Assembly: GCA_949775045.1 (NCBI GenBank) | Contig: OX459108.1 | Coordinates: 3,857,961-3,921,960 of the forward strand | Length of the DNA stretch: 64,000 nt | From: Metridium senile | Lineage: Eukaryota > Cnidaria > Anthozoa > Actiniaria > Metridiidae | Direction: 5' to 3' | Part shown: positions 31,363-42,200 of the stretch, in pieces | How positions within the stretch are numbered: position 1 is the first letter of the stretch | How the letters are laid out: every line of letters begins with the position of its first letter | Program-made: the position numbers and the translations under genes | The notes under the pieces: model-generated | The model's input: only the letters and a program-made list of their open reading frames with translations | What the model was told of the DNA's origin: nothing | The model's database searches: none

Positions 31363-31962
31363 TCATCTGTGAAATTTGCAATCATGTGGGTTAAAAGTGT
31401 CAAAATTCACCGCACTTTGTATAGGAACTTCTTGTTTCGAAAACAGTTTGTTGAGCAAAAACTTTCTTTGGTTTATGGCTGATTCAGTTGCTTCTTCCCA
31501 GCTATAGTCTTCCATATCAATTAGGTTTTTCTTGGTAGTCATAACTTTTTTATAAAGAGGATCCTTTTTCAAATAGTGCATCCATTTTAGGTGCTCAAAT
31601 AGAACCTCTCTGAGTTCTTTTCTGAAAGTAGGAACCACGGCATTACTCGCTTTAACTTTTGCTACTTCATCACTATCCCCATTTTGCTTATATTTCTGTA
31701 CCAAATCTTCCCATTCGTCTTCATGCCTTTTGACCGCTTCGCTTTGAAGTCTTTCCCAGACGTTCACTTCGACCCCATCATCCAGCTCACCCTCTTCATG
31801 ACTGTCTTCAGCAGAGTCATCGCTTTCCTGGATACTTTCCTCATCACTATGCAAACTTTCATCTTCATAGCCGGAGTCGGAATGAGACATGGTTCTCTTA
31901 TAGCGTTCCCTTTTCAAATGACTATATAAGCTGTCGTCTCCTTTATTATATCTTATCCTCAA
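31363..31962 (-). CDS. Acidic protein of the 3.9-kb element (199 aa)
   Basis: The frame starts at 31962, with an alternative ATG (MSHSDSGYEDESL) about 24 codons in. The first third is Asp/Glu/Ser-rich (HSDEESIQESDDSAEDSHEE). Then comes a helical region with VWERLQSEAVKRHEDEWEDL, FRKELREVLFEHLKWMHYLK and DYSWEEATESAINQRKFLLN. This layout, an acidic leader and an all-helical domain, gives no enzymatic motif. It lies alone between the two arms of the inner inverted repeat, which could act as its promoter side and terminator side or allow inversion. The function is unknown; it could be a structural or DNA-associated protein of the element. Confidence 0.65.
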   Translation of the reverse strand: MRIRYNKGDDSLYSHLKRERYKRTMSHSDSGYEDESLHSDEESIQESDDSAEDSHEEGELDDGVEVNVWERLQSEAVKRHEDEWEDLVQKYKQNGDSDEVAKVKASNAVVPTFRKELREVLFEHLKWMHYLKKDPLYKKVMTTKKNLIDMEDYSWEEATESAINQRKFLLNKLFSKQEVPIQSAVNFDTFNPHDCKFHR

Positions 31963-31968
31963 TAAATG

Positions 31969-32332
31969 TTTTTAAAAAGTATGCCATATGTATGAATAAC
32001 TCGGTATTTGTATTGGTGGAATCGCGGGGTAAGCCTGGGGATGTTGACAAACTCAAAGAGAAAACTGCAATGTCAGCACAATAGGCTGGGGGAATACACA
32101 ACAAGTTGAATTTTATCCCGTTTGTCCTTGTCATCCTGGGTTTGTCCTCATCATCCTGGGTTTGTCCTCATCATCCTGCATGGGTTTTGTCCTGCTCATC
32201 CTGGGTTTTGTCCTTTTCATCCTTGCCTTAAACCTCGATAAATGTGAACATTTGGGGTAAACGTCGTCATTTGCAAGAGAACGTCAAAGTATCAACATGG
32301 TCAATCGAGTCTGTCGTGATTGTCCTATCCCT
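31969..32332. repeat. Inner inverted repeat of the 3.9-kb element, right arm
   Basis: It is the mirror of 30923-31282. It ends within a duplicated start of the zinc-finger frame (ATG at 32297, plus strand) that soon leaves homology and terminates. Confidence 0.88.
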
Positions 32333-32562
32333 CAGCATGGTATAAGGCATCTAAACTTGCTAGGCTTCCTCCTTCTTTGATTGTGTAATACAGTTTTTCC
32401 AGCAGTTTCTCCATCAATTTGAGAATTTTGAATAACCACTTTTCCCCCGCAACATGCAAGAACACAGCGAATTTTACGGAAGATATCTTGAAGTTTGATA
32501 TTAGGAATTGACCTTAAACATCCCATGTCTACACTTGAGAAAGGGTAATACACAAATGACAC
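32332..32562 (-). CDS. Small ORF of the 3.9-kb element (76 aa), uncertain
   Basis: MSFVYYPFSSVDMGCLRS.. with a CVLACCGGK segment. It stops at the edge of the inner inverted repeat, as if the original 3-prime end was cut off by the duplication. It may be a truncated gene. No family is recognised. Confidence 0.35.
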   Translation of the reverse strand: MSFVYYPFSSVDMGCLRSIPNIKLQDIFRKIRCVLACCGGKVVIQNSQIDGETAGKTVLHNQRRRKPSKFRCLIPC

Positions 32563-32621
32563 AAGTCGTAAATGTTCAACCTTTTTATTATCTTGTGTTA
32601 CACAACATATAAACGTTCTAC

Positions 32622-33140
32622 TTAAAACTGTAAGTATTCAATGAACCAAGAGAAAAGTTCTGTTGACAGAGAGGTTGTGTAACCTTCATGTCTATCACAT
32701 AAGTCTACAATAAAATCGTGTATGGGTTCTTCTTCTTCATACACCATCTTTCTCCATAGCGAGCACACTGTATGGGAAGATTTATTTGATAAGTTGTTGA
32801 TAAAGGAAACGCTTACTTGAGGTACAGGTAGATCAGCTAGCTTGAAAAACATTGTACATAGCTCTTGTAGCATATCCAAGCGTACTTCATTCTTGATACC
32901 CGTGTACAGCTCATAAAATACTTGGTATTCAGTTTTGCTATGGTCCTTTTCAGTGCACCATTTGCTTTCACAGACTTCACATTGAAAATCTCTGTAAACC
33001 TTTCTTCGACACAGTTCTGCATAGAAATAGGCCAGTAAACCGTGTATCTTGGCACGTGTGACGTGTTCAACTTCATCAGTCACCATCATGACAACTGTTC
33101 TGTCTCGACACAAGACCCTTTCCACCATATTCATCTTCAA
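32622..33140 (-). CDS. Hypothetical protein of the 3.9-kb element (172 aa)
   Basis: The open frame starts at MKMNMVERVLCRDRTVVMMV. A possible metal site is FQCEVCESKWCTEKDH (Cys-x2-Cys-x4-Cys-x4-His) near residue 55. The rest is predicted helical, with KTEYQVFYELYTGIKNEVRL and FIVDLCDRHEGY. It is the first gene after the right terminal repeat and reads inward on the minus strand, like the other two ORFs. No polymerase, integrase or protease motif is present. The function is unknown. Confidence 0.6.
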   Translation of the reverse strand: MKMNMVERVLCRDRTVVMMVTDEVEHVTRAKIHGLLAYFYAELCRRKVYRDFQCEVCESKWCTEKDHSKTEYQVFYELYTGIKNEVRLDMLQELCTMFFKLADLPVPQVSVSFINNLSNKSSHTVCSLWRKMVYEEEEPIHDFIVDLCDRHEGYTTSLSTELFSWFIEYLQF

Positions 33141-33322
33141 ATCTAATTCGTTCTTTAATGTACCACAGTGGTGAGTAGTAATGTTTTATCCAGCAGTATA
33201 CGAGTGGTATGACGCTAAGAAGCATTTTGATTATCAAAGTCCGACAACAACTTAAAGTATCTAAATATTTTTGTTTAAAGGAGACTCAGGAATTTTAAAA
33301 ATGACGCTTAGGAGTTTTAGAT

Positions 33323-33527
33323 ATGAAGAATTTCTTTTGTTTAGCAAAATAGGACGCCACATTTAATCCTAGAGCCGAGAATTTCCTTTGTTCTGCAAAA
33401 GGACGCCGCGTCTTCTTTTGTTCGACGCATGCTAAGGAATTTGAAATATGAGGAATTTCCTTTGTTTCTGGGTTGCACCGGCGCACCGCCGGTGCGGGTG
33501 GCGTAGGATTGGTACTCGCATACTACT
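33323..33527. repeat. Right terminal inverted repeat of the 3.9-kb element
   Basis: Reverse complement of 29642-29846. It supplies a short out-of-context tail and a stop codon to the interrupted gene reading in from 33836. Confidence 0.9.
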
Positions 33528-33540
33528 GTGATGGTCTTGG

Positions 33541-33836
33541 TTTATATACAAACTGTCCATGATCTTATGTTCTGTTCGTTCTTCAACTATATCTTGGCAT
33601 TGAAGTAATGTGGCTTGCGTCATTCTTGGGCGACGCTTCAGCAACCGTTCTTGGGCTATGGGAATAATGCTTTTTCTGCGGCTTTCATTGGAAGCAATTT
33701 CCTTATAATCAAAAGTTGGTCTTGAAAGGCAACTTTTGCTAGCACATGTGCTTTTGGGTCTTGAATTTCGAAAGCTACTAGCACCAGCATCTGAATTGGA
33801 TTCAAACATATCTTCATCTTGAGTTTTGCGGGACAT
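33541..33836 (-). CDS. N-terminal part of the split hypothetical gene
   Basis: From the ATG at 33836 the frame reads MSRKTQDEDMFESNSDAGAS, is Ser/Arg-rich, and reaches YINQDHH just before the element border. Removing the element and one copy of GTGATG brings this frame into register with the frame that continues to 28091. The two parts were therefore one gene of roughly 610 codons. As it stands, translation would enter the terminal repeat and stop near 33432. No domain is recognised. Confidence 0.68.
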
Positions 33837-35995
33837 AGCTCAACAATCTAAGCACAATGTTGTCTTTATGCTTGCAAAAAAAAATATGTGTGGTCTCTTG
33901 CAATATTTCACGGGTTATATAGTTAAATCAACTTCATCAATGACGCATGCTGTCTTGATGCTTGAAAAAATATTACGTCATTACTTACGCATGTTTTTTC
34001 CCCGAAAATATCCTTTTAAGGTCATGTCCTTATAGTGACGTCCTTGAATGTAGGCCTAATTTATACTACAGTCATGCTCAAAAATGTTGGGAGACGTTTT
34101 TAAAAGTTATCTTTGGGTTTTACAACAAATATAGAATATCATGAAATCTCAATTTGATTTGTAAAACCCTTTTAATTGAGAACCGTATGCTCTTCCCGTT
34201 TTTTAAAATCAATTAAAATTGATTATTTATTATAATGATTTGATTAACTCTGATATCTGTAAATTGAACGGTACGATACCGTACTATATTTAGTTTTTCG
34301 CTCAGAAAAGTACCATTAATACTTATATTTTTCTTTTATTACTTCTATACTGTTTTTTTATTGCTAAGAAAAATATTAGATCATTTGCAATATTCTATAT
34401 TATACAGTTCAATTAATGTCATTACTGACGCATGTTTCGTACCAATATTAGAATCATGCAGCGAGGTTTCATTCTATTTGTGTTTAAATTGCGTCATGGC
34501 TCATGCGTTTGCTTCTGATCAGCGCTTCTCGAGTTTTCTTAAAATTCCCAAGCGCTCTATATTTCGATAGAGCACTGCTGCTGAGTTTTCTATTTCTTTT
34601 ATAAAATATTCAGTTAAAATCAAATAAATCGACATTCCGCGCACTGTTCACTTATAGAGGACGCTTCTCAGCCAATCAGATCGCACGATTTATATCAATT
34701 ATTTTATAAAACTCGAAAGAGCACTGACTGCTGCAGAGTTTGCTATTTCTTTTATAACATATTCAGCTAAAATGTTCAGCTAAAATCAAACGAATAGACG
34801 TTCAATTTCGTGCTCTATTTTAAACAATAGAGTAGTTGAATCGAGGGCATTATGCTGTGATAGTTGCCCGCGTAAAACTAGATGTTCAGAAAAACAAACA
34901 GTCAATGAAGTTTTGAGGAACATCCAGTTTCCAAGAGCAACTATCACAGCAGTATGCCCGAGATTTTAACTGCTCTGTTGTTTTTATAATTCAACAACAA
35001 AATTTTCCGAAGCGGGCGAAAAGGTCAGCGGGCACTATGCGCTGAAAAGTTGTTGTTGAATTATAATGAGGTATAGAGAAGGTTTTCCAGCCAATCAGAA
35101 CGCGCGATTTATATCAAATATTTTATAATGTATTTCATAATATGAGGTTTTAAATATTATAAAATAATTTTTTCTCACGGCCCAACTGAAGCATATTTCA
35201 GGGTAGTTGTTTTTCTTCGATGGTTTAAAATACTTTTCGGCTTTTAGGCACAAAGGGAGACCTAATTACAAATAATTAGAGCGGCTTTGATTGTATTTAA
35301 AAATAAAAAATAAATAAAAAAAAACAAACAAACAGGACTAATGTCATCAGCGCACGTGCACACCTCCAGTCAAAGTAAGCAGTCTAATAGGTTGCCTAAT
35401 ATCGCAAAATAATGGATCGCCACGTGACTAAAATACGGAAATGTGATTGGACGATTATTTAAAAAAAAAAGAGCTAGAGTGATGATTATATTTTTTTAAG
35501 TACTTTTTACCCATTTATCAGTACAAGCTAGTGCGAAGACACTTAAACCATGAAATAAAAACAAAATACTTCTTATTACTCAATCAGAAACATCAAGTAC
35601 AAAAGGAAACAATACCTCATTTTAAAATAGTTTACTTGTCGACTTTGATAGTGACTAATAATTACTAAATAAGAAATATTACACAGCAGCAATTTTATTC
35701 TATTTTATGGATATAATATTTTCGCTTTATCTGCAATAATTTTTTTTTTTGATGTGTTAATTGTTCTCGACCATGCCACGAGCTTTATTTGAGTAATGTG
35801 ATTTTTCATACCTAAAAACCAGAATAGAATACATAAATTAAAATAAAATTGATACTATGTAATTATAGAGCAAATACACTAAAACCATGAAATAGAATAA
35901 AAAAATAAAAATAAAATAAAATAAAATAAAATATTCAAGGTGTAATTGTCAAATAGATACAAAAGAAGAATGCAAAAAAGAATTAGAGACTGCTA
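33837..35995. other. No gene; scattered foldback and CCAATCAGA-type repeats
   Basis: Around 34510-35130 several repeat blocks recur: AGAGCACTG, CAGCCAATCAGA..CGCGATTTATATCA (34670 and 35090) and an inverted pair GCATTATGCTGTGATAGTTG / CAACTATCACAGCAGTATGC. I see no ORF of substance. Confidence 0.5.
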
Positions 35996-36534
35996 AGGCT
36001 ACGTTTACACGGGACCGGACGAATTTTTGACCGGTCAAAAAAACATCGTTTTTCTTCCAGCTAAATTTCTTCCTTTCTTTTCCTAACTAGTATCTAACTA
36101 GTATATCAATTACACTTTCTAATTTATAACGTATATATCTATTGTATTATTAGTACATATTTATTGTAACATTATCCTAATTTTCTTTTTTTTTTCTTCG
36201 CCTTGCTTCTCCGTTTTGTATCTACGTAAATTTGTAATTAGTATGTAAGCCCCTAGATGGGCTCTGCTCTTGGGCAAACATATTGTAAAAAAATACGTTT
36301 AAATAAAAATTAAAAATTAAAAATTAAAAAAAAAAAAAAAACATCCGCTTACGGGTTCCGTTCACACGGGACCGCGCTAAACGTGCAATAATTTGGACGC
36401 CTAACCGGTCAAATATTCGACCTGCAAATTCGATCGAGGACGATTTTTTGATCGGTCCGGTTAAAAAACTGACCGGTACCGTGTAAACACAATTAGACCG
36501 GTCAAATATTCGTCCGGTACCGTGTAAGCGTTGC
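35996..36534. mobile_element. MITE with ACGTTTACACGG ends, interrupted by a retroposed tail
   Basis: CTACGTTTACACGGGACCGG..TTTTTGACCGGTC is mirrored by GACCGGTCAAATATTCGTCC..CCGTGTAAGCG. A relative lies at 56405-56780. The 36049-36340 block is foreign to it. Confidence 0.65.
36049..36340 (+). mobile_element. Retroposed LINE-type 3-prime end with AATTAAA/poly(A) tail
   Basis: The block ends in AATAAAAATTAAAAATT and a long A run, and is flanked by AAACATCG / AACATCCG, an approximate target duplication. GTAAGCCCCTAGATGGGCTC resembles LINE 3-prime UTR hairpins. There is no coding sequence. Confidence 0.6.
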
Positions 36535-36713
36535 CATAAACAGCCCAGTACGCATGGGCAAATGTTAAAACCACTTTAAAAAGCCGGACAAATACAAATA
36601 TAGGCTTTTGGAAGGATGTTGTTAAAATAACGACTGTTGTACAAAAAAAATAGGCTTGCTCGATATTTTTTTGTCTGTTTGATATTGCTCGTTATTTATT
36701 TTAGGATTTTCCC

Positions 36714-36748
36714 TCCCCCCCCCCCCCCCTCCCTCCCCCCTTCCCCAT
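36714..36748. repeat. Poly-C tract
   Basis: A run of C interrupted by a few T, in otherwise A+T-rich DNA. Confidence 0.9.
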
Positions 36749-36749
36749 C

Positions 36750-37634
36750 AAACATAAAATGGTCCGTCCCTAACTTCAGTTTTACTAGTGATTTTGAGAA
36801 CATTTATGTGTCTGAAAATAATATAAATATATAACAACGTAAATAAGAACGTTTCATACAAGTTGCTCATCATGACACCAAGTTATCCTAAAAAAGAAAA
36901 GAAATTCGACGGACTGTATATAAGACATTACCCCATTCTAGTCTACCCATCGCCTGGTCATGATTTAGAGTAGTAGCAGTCTAAACGTTGCGGCCTATAC
37001 CTTCGACATTCGTGACTGAGACAAACGATGAATATGTTTATGCTTGTGGTCATCAAATATGGTGTAGTTTGATTGTGATATTTTATTTATTTCGATTGAA
37101 TATAAAAATTTGTCGACTCTAAACAAAAAGGAAATGACATATAAATACGACAGAATTTTTCATGATATTGTGTCGATATTTTCGAGATATCAGTCGCATC
37201 GAAAGTTAATTACTTGATTGATGTCATTGGATTTGTGTTGATATTTCCTTGTGTGAAAATTTCACACCTACGAATAAATGGTTGAGAATTAGTCCAAAGT
37301 AACTGGTATTCCTGATGTTCAAATAAATATTATTGCAGTAAAAGTGCGCATTTAAACAATAATCTTCAGATAGTCATGTTTCGGTTTACTGTTTGGATTT
37401 GAAATTTGACATCTCTTCAGCACCAAACGTCAAAAAAACGGTACGTGGATATTAAGTTATTAAAATGTTCAAAACCAAATGCCAACTTTTTTATCATTGA
37501 TATTTATTTAAATTCATGTACATGGACCGAACTTCTTAGGTGTACGTAATTTTAATTTTCTTATCTTCGTTACTTGGATATTAGTTCTAAAATGTAATGT
37601 TTGTTTTTGTGTTAATTACCGCTACACGTTATAT
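36750..37634. other. No gene seen
   Basis: A+T-rich intergenic sequence without supported features. Confidence 0.45.
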
Positions 37635-37663
37635 AATAGTTGCAGTTACACTAGGCCGTTTTA

Positions 37664-38459
37664 GGGGTGGACCATTAGAAGTTGGGGGTGGGGGGGTGGC
37701 AATTCCCAAAATAAAAAACGTGCAAGGCCAATGCGCCCAAAAAAAAAATCCTGCACAGAGCCAAGCTAAAAAAAAAAAATCGTGCAGAACCTTGAGGGGT
37801 AAAGAATAAATTTTAAAATCCGAGCCTGAGATTCTAGAAATATATCAGCTCATGCATTTATTGTATTTAAAAATTCTAGACTCCGAGACTTAAAAGCACG
37901 AAAATCCGAGACTCCCGGGGAGACTTTAAGACATCAAAAGCACGAAAATCCGAGACTTTGAGGCATCAAAAACACGAAAATCTGAGACTTTGAGGCATCA
38001 AAAACACGGAAATCCGAGACTTTGAGGCATCAAAAACACGAAAATCCGAGACTTTGAGACATCAAAAACACGAAAATCCGAGACTTTGAGACATCAAAAA
38101 TACAAAAATCCGAGACTTACGCTCTTTGTATCAGTATACAAAATATACCAAAACAAAATCGACCTTGGTGTGTTTTCCCGACAAAAAGTGAACAAATCGC
38201 CCGAAAGTAAAGAAAAAATCGCTGCGAAGTATCTGCGCGTTGTACCGGACAAATAAATAAAACGGAAAAACGGAGTTTGACCAAAACACAAACAGTTGTT
38301 TTCGCTTTGAATTTCAGAGAACAAAATTCTGTGAAAAAAAAAAACGTGCAAGACCTCTCTGGTCGAAAAAAAAATCTTGCACAACCCGTGTGGCGAAAAA
38401 AAATAACCTACACAAAAATATTGCCACCCCCCCTCCCCCAACTTCTAATGGTCCACCCC
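37664..38459. mobile_element. PIF/Harbinger-like MITE with TTA duplication
   Basis: GGGGTGGACCATTAGAAGTT is mirrored by AACTTCTAATGGTCCACCCC, with TTA on both sides. A 3-bp TTA duplication fits PIF/Harbinger. It carries internal tandem repeats (37900-38125). Confidence 0.75.
37900..38125. repeat. 32-bp tandem repeats
   Basis: About seven copies of a unit with GAAAATCCGAGACTTTGAG and CATCAAAAACAC. They lie inside the Harbinger-like MITE. Confidence 0.85.
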
Positions 38460-39213
38460 TTACCCGTGGGTAAATCGCTCTAAACCACGGGGAACGGATA
38501 TGTTGTGTGTAACCGCTAATCCCGAGGTGAAATTACCCATTGGGTATCTCCATGGATACATCAAAAAGAACAAAAGAATAACCCATGACAGTTTCTGAAT
38601 CAAGTAGTAGGGTCTATCAGAAACCCAGAGCGTTCCTACCAATCAAAAGACAGATAGTTTCCAAACACAAGAAACCGCATGCTGTGATATGGCCTTTATC
38701 GTTCTTGATCGTTCTCCACGTTTCGCTAAACGAACTAAACCGGGACTTACACCACTCACAACATAACACTTCTACGTAAGCACTTAAGAATTACATATAT
38801 ATTTCTCTAAATAAATTATTCTAAATTCAATACTTTGATATACGATACTCGATGCTTACCCACGGGTTATTATCAGCGTGTGAACGCAAGCCCGCGGTCA
38901 TGCAATCAAAACCCTGGTCGAAACCCAACTCAAGTCATTTCCCAGTGGGGACCCGTGGGTCAGGATCTAGTGTAACCGCAACTAATAAGTTGTTTCATTA
39001 TATATAATTTGTTTTCGTAATAATAATGCTTCATTAAACCGAAACATCAATGGTTATAACAATTACGATTTCCTTCCAAAACAAAGCAACCACCTCAGCA
39101 CCAATAAAAGGCAACGTTATGCCTCTTCATAATCAAATCACCTTTGCAGAAGACGGATGTATCGATGTTTGCATTTCAGATGAAAGAGCGTTCTACAAAA
39201 AAGATTTAGCGAA

Positions 39214-39274
39214 ATGAATTGTGAAAACTTCCTTAATCTTTTCATTACACTTTTGGCTTTGTTAGCTCTTACTG
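39214..39274 (+). CDS. Signal-peptide exon of the SRCR receptor
   Basis: ATG at 39214, then a polar start (MNCENF) and a 14-residue hydrophobic stretch, ending ACT G before GTGAGT (phase 1). This phase fits the first SRCR exon 7 kb away. No other ORF or exon intervenes, only transposon DNA. The assignment to this gene is inferred from strand, phase and the need for a signal peptide. Confidence 0.6.
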
Positions 39275-42200
39275 GTGAGTATAAAACTTTAATATACAAA
39301 TTAGGTAATACCTAATAGCGGAGCTCCCCTTTTTTCTTACAACATCAATATGCGCATTTAAATAGTTTTTGTACATGGGTCATAAAAACTGTACATGATG
39401 ACGTAGACGTATTTGTTCGTTATTGAAAGAAAGACTATTTCTTACTGTTCAAGGTTACTTAGGAAAAAAAACATTAATATATATATATATTTTCGAATGT
39501 AAGTCAACTACATTTTTCAAGAAATATTAATATATATATTTTCGAATGTAAGTCAACTCATTTTTCAAGCTTTTTGCTAAAGATTATGAAAACGATACTT
39601 TTTGTGCATAACAAATTGTTGACTAAATACCCAACCCAACCCAACCCAAACAATTTTTATTTAAAAAAAATAAACTTAAAAAAAAAAATCGATATCACTA
39701 TAGTGTTTCTATCGAAAATAAGGTATCGACGCGTTTTTGAAAGATTAATTTTTAGATTTCACATTTTTTTATGTCAATTCGCACGAAAGTTCGTGACAAA
39801 CGCGCGTGACTTTGTGTCACGACACGCTAACGTGTCGCTAGCTAGCAATGCCAAGGCCATTTTTGCTTCAAATTTGCTTCAAACACAAGACAAAACACTG
39901 AGAAAAATCAAAACTTTGAGCTTCAAATTGACAAAAACATTATTTGAACTAGATCTTAATAGCATGGTAACTATGTATTAAAAGGAAAAAAGGAAATTTT
40001 AAAACATTTCTTTGTAAAAAAAAAAAACATTTTTATCGCATTCGATTTACTAAAAAGTAGTCATGGCAAATCTTCAAAACAAAAAGTTCTTTTGAAGTGG
40101 AATTAAAAGCCTCAAGAATAAGTTCTACCAACACCAGATCGATTTGAAAAGACAAGGATTTTAAAACAAGGTATTTTATTATGAAACATATTAAAAGTTA
40201 TTCAACCAATTTTAAATTATGTTTATATTTCAATTCATCTTTGATGTTTTCCGTTGATGAGGTTTAAAAAGTACATAAATAAAAACCTTTTTCAATTGAC
40301 CAAAGGCCACGAGAAGTACAATTCACACATGCACAAACATCGTTTCATGTACGGTTTTTATCTCAAAAAGTAAAAAAAAATGAAGATAAACCTTTTCTCT
40401 TTTCTTTCAATAGTAAAACAGAGAACGGATTTTTCCTTTTTGAGGCTTAATTCACTGGACGAAAAGTCGGATTCACCATATGTGTGAATATGGTGTGAAT
40501 TTGGTGAACCATATTCGCATTATATTCACACCCCCAGTGAACATGATATTTACACCATGTGTGAATATAGTGTGAAACTGATGCGAATATACATATTCAC
40601 ATCACATTCACAAAGTGTGAATACAGAAGAGAATATGGAATTCTCTACTAGTGTGAATCTAAAGTGAATCAATTGTGAATGTGGTGTTGCCCAAATCGCA
40701 AATTATATTTATACCATGTGTGAATATAGTGCGAAACTGATGCAAATATACATATTCACATCACATTCACGAAGTGTGAATAAAGAAGAGAATATGGAAT
40801 TCTCTACTAGTGTGAATCTAAAGTGAATCAATCGTGAATGTTTTGTTGCCCAAATCGCAAATTATATTTACACCATGTATGAATATAATGCAAAACTGAT
40901 GCAAATATACATATTCACATCACATTCACGAAGTGTGAATAAAGATGAGAATATGGAATTCTCCACTAGTGTGAATCTGAAGTGAATCAATTGTGAATGT
41001 TTTATTCCCCACATCGCAAAATACACTCGTTAGATTTTCAGTACAATACGTTTCGCCGAAAATAAGTAACAATATAGTAACGTTGGTATTAGAGTGCAAA
41101 CAATATAACCGTGAAACACAAAAACTAATTAGTCGAAATTTAGTAGAAATTAGTGAAAAATAGTCGAAGCGTGAATAGACTAAATTTAGTGTGCACGTGC
41201 AATCAGCCAAGTGTCCTAGCGCACAATATGCAAAAAAAAAAAATGTTTTTAAGTCTATTTGTTTGCGCTGCAGCAAAATCAAGACACAACTAAAGCTAAA
41301 ATAATCAAGACACATGACACATCTAGAGCTAAAATAACCACAATACACAAGTGAAATTGTTTTCAAGACTATTCCTTTGACGGCGCTACAGCAAAATCAA
41401 GACACATGACACATCTAGAGCTAAAAAATTAACCACAATACACAAGTGAAATTGTTTTCAAGTCTATTCCTTTGACGGCGCTACAGCAAAATCAAGACAC
41501 AGGAAACATCTAGAGCTAAAATAACCACAATACACAAGTGAAATTGTTTTCAAGTCTATTCCTTTGACGGCGCTACAGCAAAATCAAGACACAGGACACA
41601 TCTAGAGCTAAAATAACCACAATACACAAGTGAAATTGTTTTCAAGACTATTCCTTTGACGGCGCTACAGCAAAATCAAGACACATGACACATCTAGAGC
41701 TAAAAAATTAACCACAATACACAAGTGAAATTGTTTTCAAGTCTATTCCTTTGACGGCGCTACAGCAAAATCAAGACACAAGAAACATCTAGAGCTAAAA
41801 TAACCACAATACACAAGTGAAATTGTTTTCAAGTCTATTCCTTTGACGGCGCTACAGCAAAATCAAGACACATGACACATCTAGAGCTAAAATATTAACC
41901 ACAATACACAAGTGAAATTGTTTTCAAGTCTATTCCTTTGACGGCGCTACAGCAAAATCAAGACACATGACACATCTAGAGCTAAAATATCCACAATACA
42001 CAAGTGAAATTGTTTTCAAGACTATTCCTTTGACGGCGCTACAGCAAAATCAAGACACATGACACATCTAGAGCTAAAAAATTAACCACAATACACAAGT
42101 GAAATTGTTTTCAAGTCTATTCCTTTGACGGCGCTACAGCAAAATCAAGACACAAGAAACATCTAGAGCTAAAATAACCACAATACACAAGTGAAATTGT

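Larger units (their letters stand above)
29642..33527 (-). mobile_element. 3.9-kb Polinton-like element with 6-bp target duplication
   Basis: The direct repeat GTGATG (29636-29641 and 33528-33533) flanks a unit with 205-bp terminal inverted repeats that are almost identical (about two differences). The termini read AGTAGTATGCG..CGCATACTACT. A 6-bp duplication, long inverted repeats and AG..CT ends are hallmarks of Polinton/Maverick elements. Full Polintons are 15-20 kb and carry polymerase B, integrase, protease and capsid genes; none of these is visible here. Instead there are minus-strand ORFs of 172, 199 and 103 codons, a weak 76-codon ORF, and an inner inverted repeat. It is either a non-autonomous derivative or a small unrelated element mobilised by a Polinton-type integrase. 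The near-identical ends imply recent insertion. It interrupts a gene on the same strand. Confidence 0.72.
37638..38983. mobile_element. Outer TIR element (AGTTGCRGTTACACTAG) with nested MITE
   Basis: AGTTGCAGTTACACTAGG and CTAGTGTAACCGCAACT mirror each other, with AAT on both flanks. The interior contains a complete second element (37664-38459) and CCCACGGG-type inverted words. No ORF. Confidence 0.65.
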
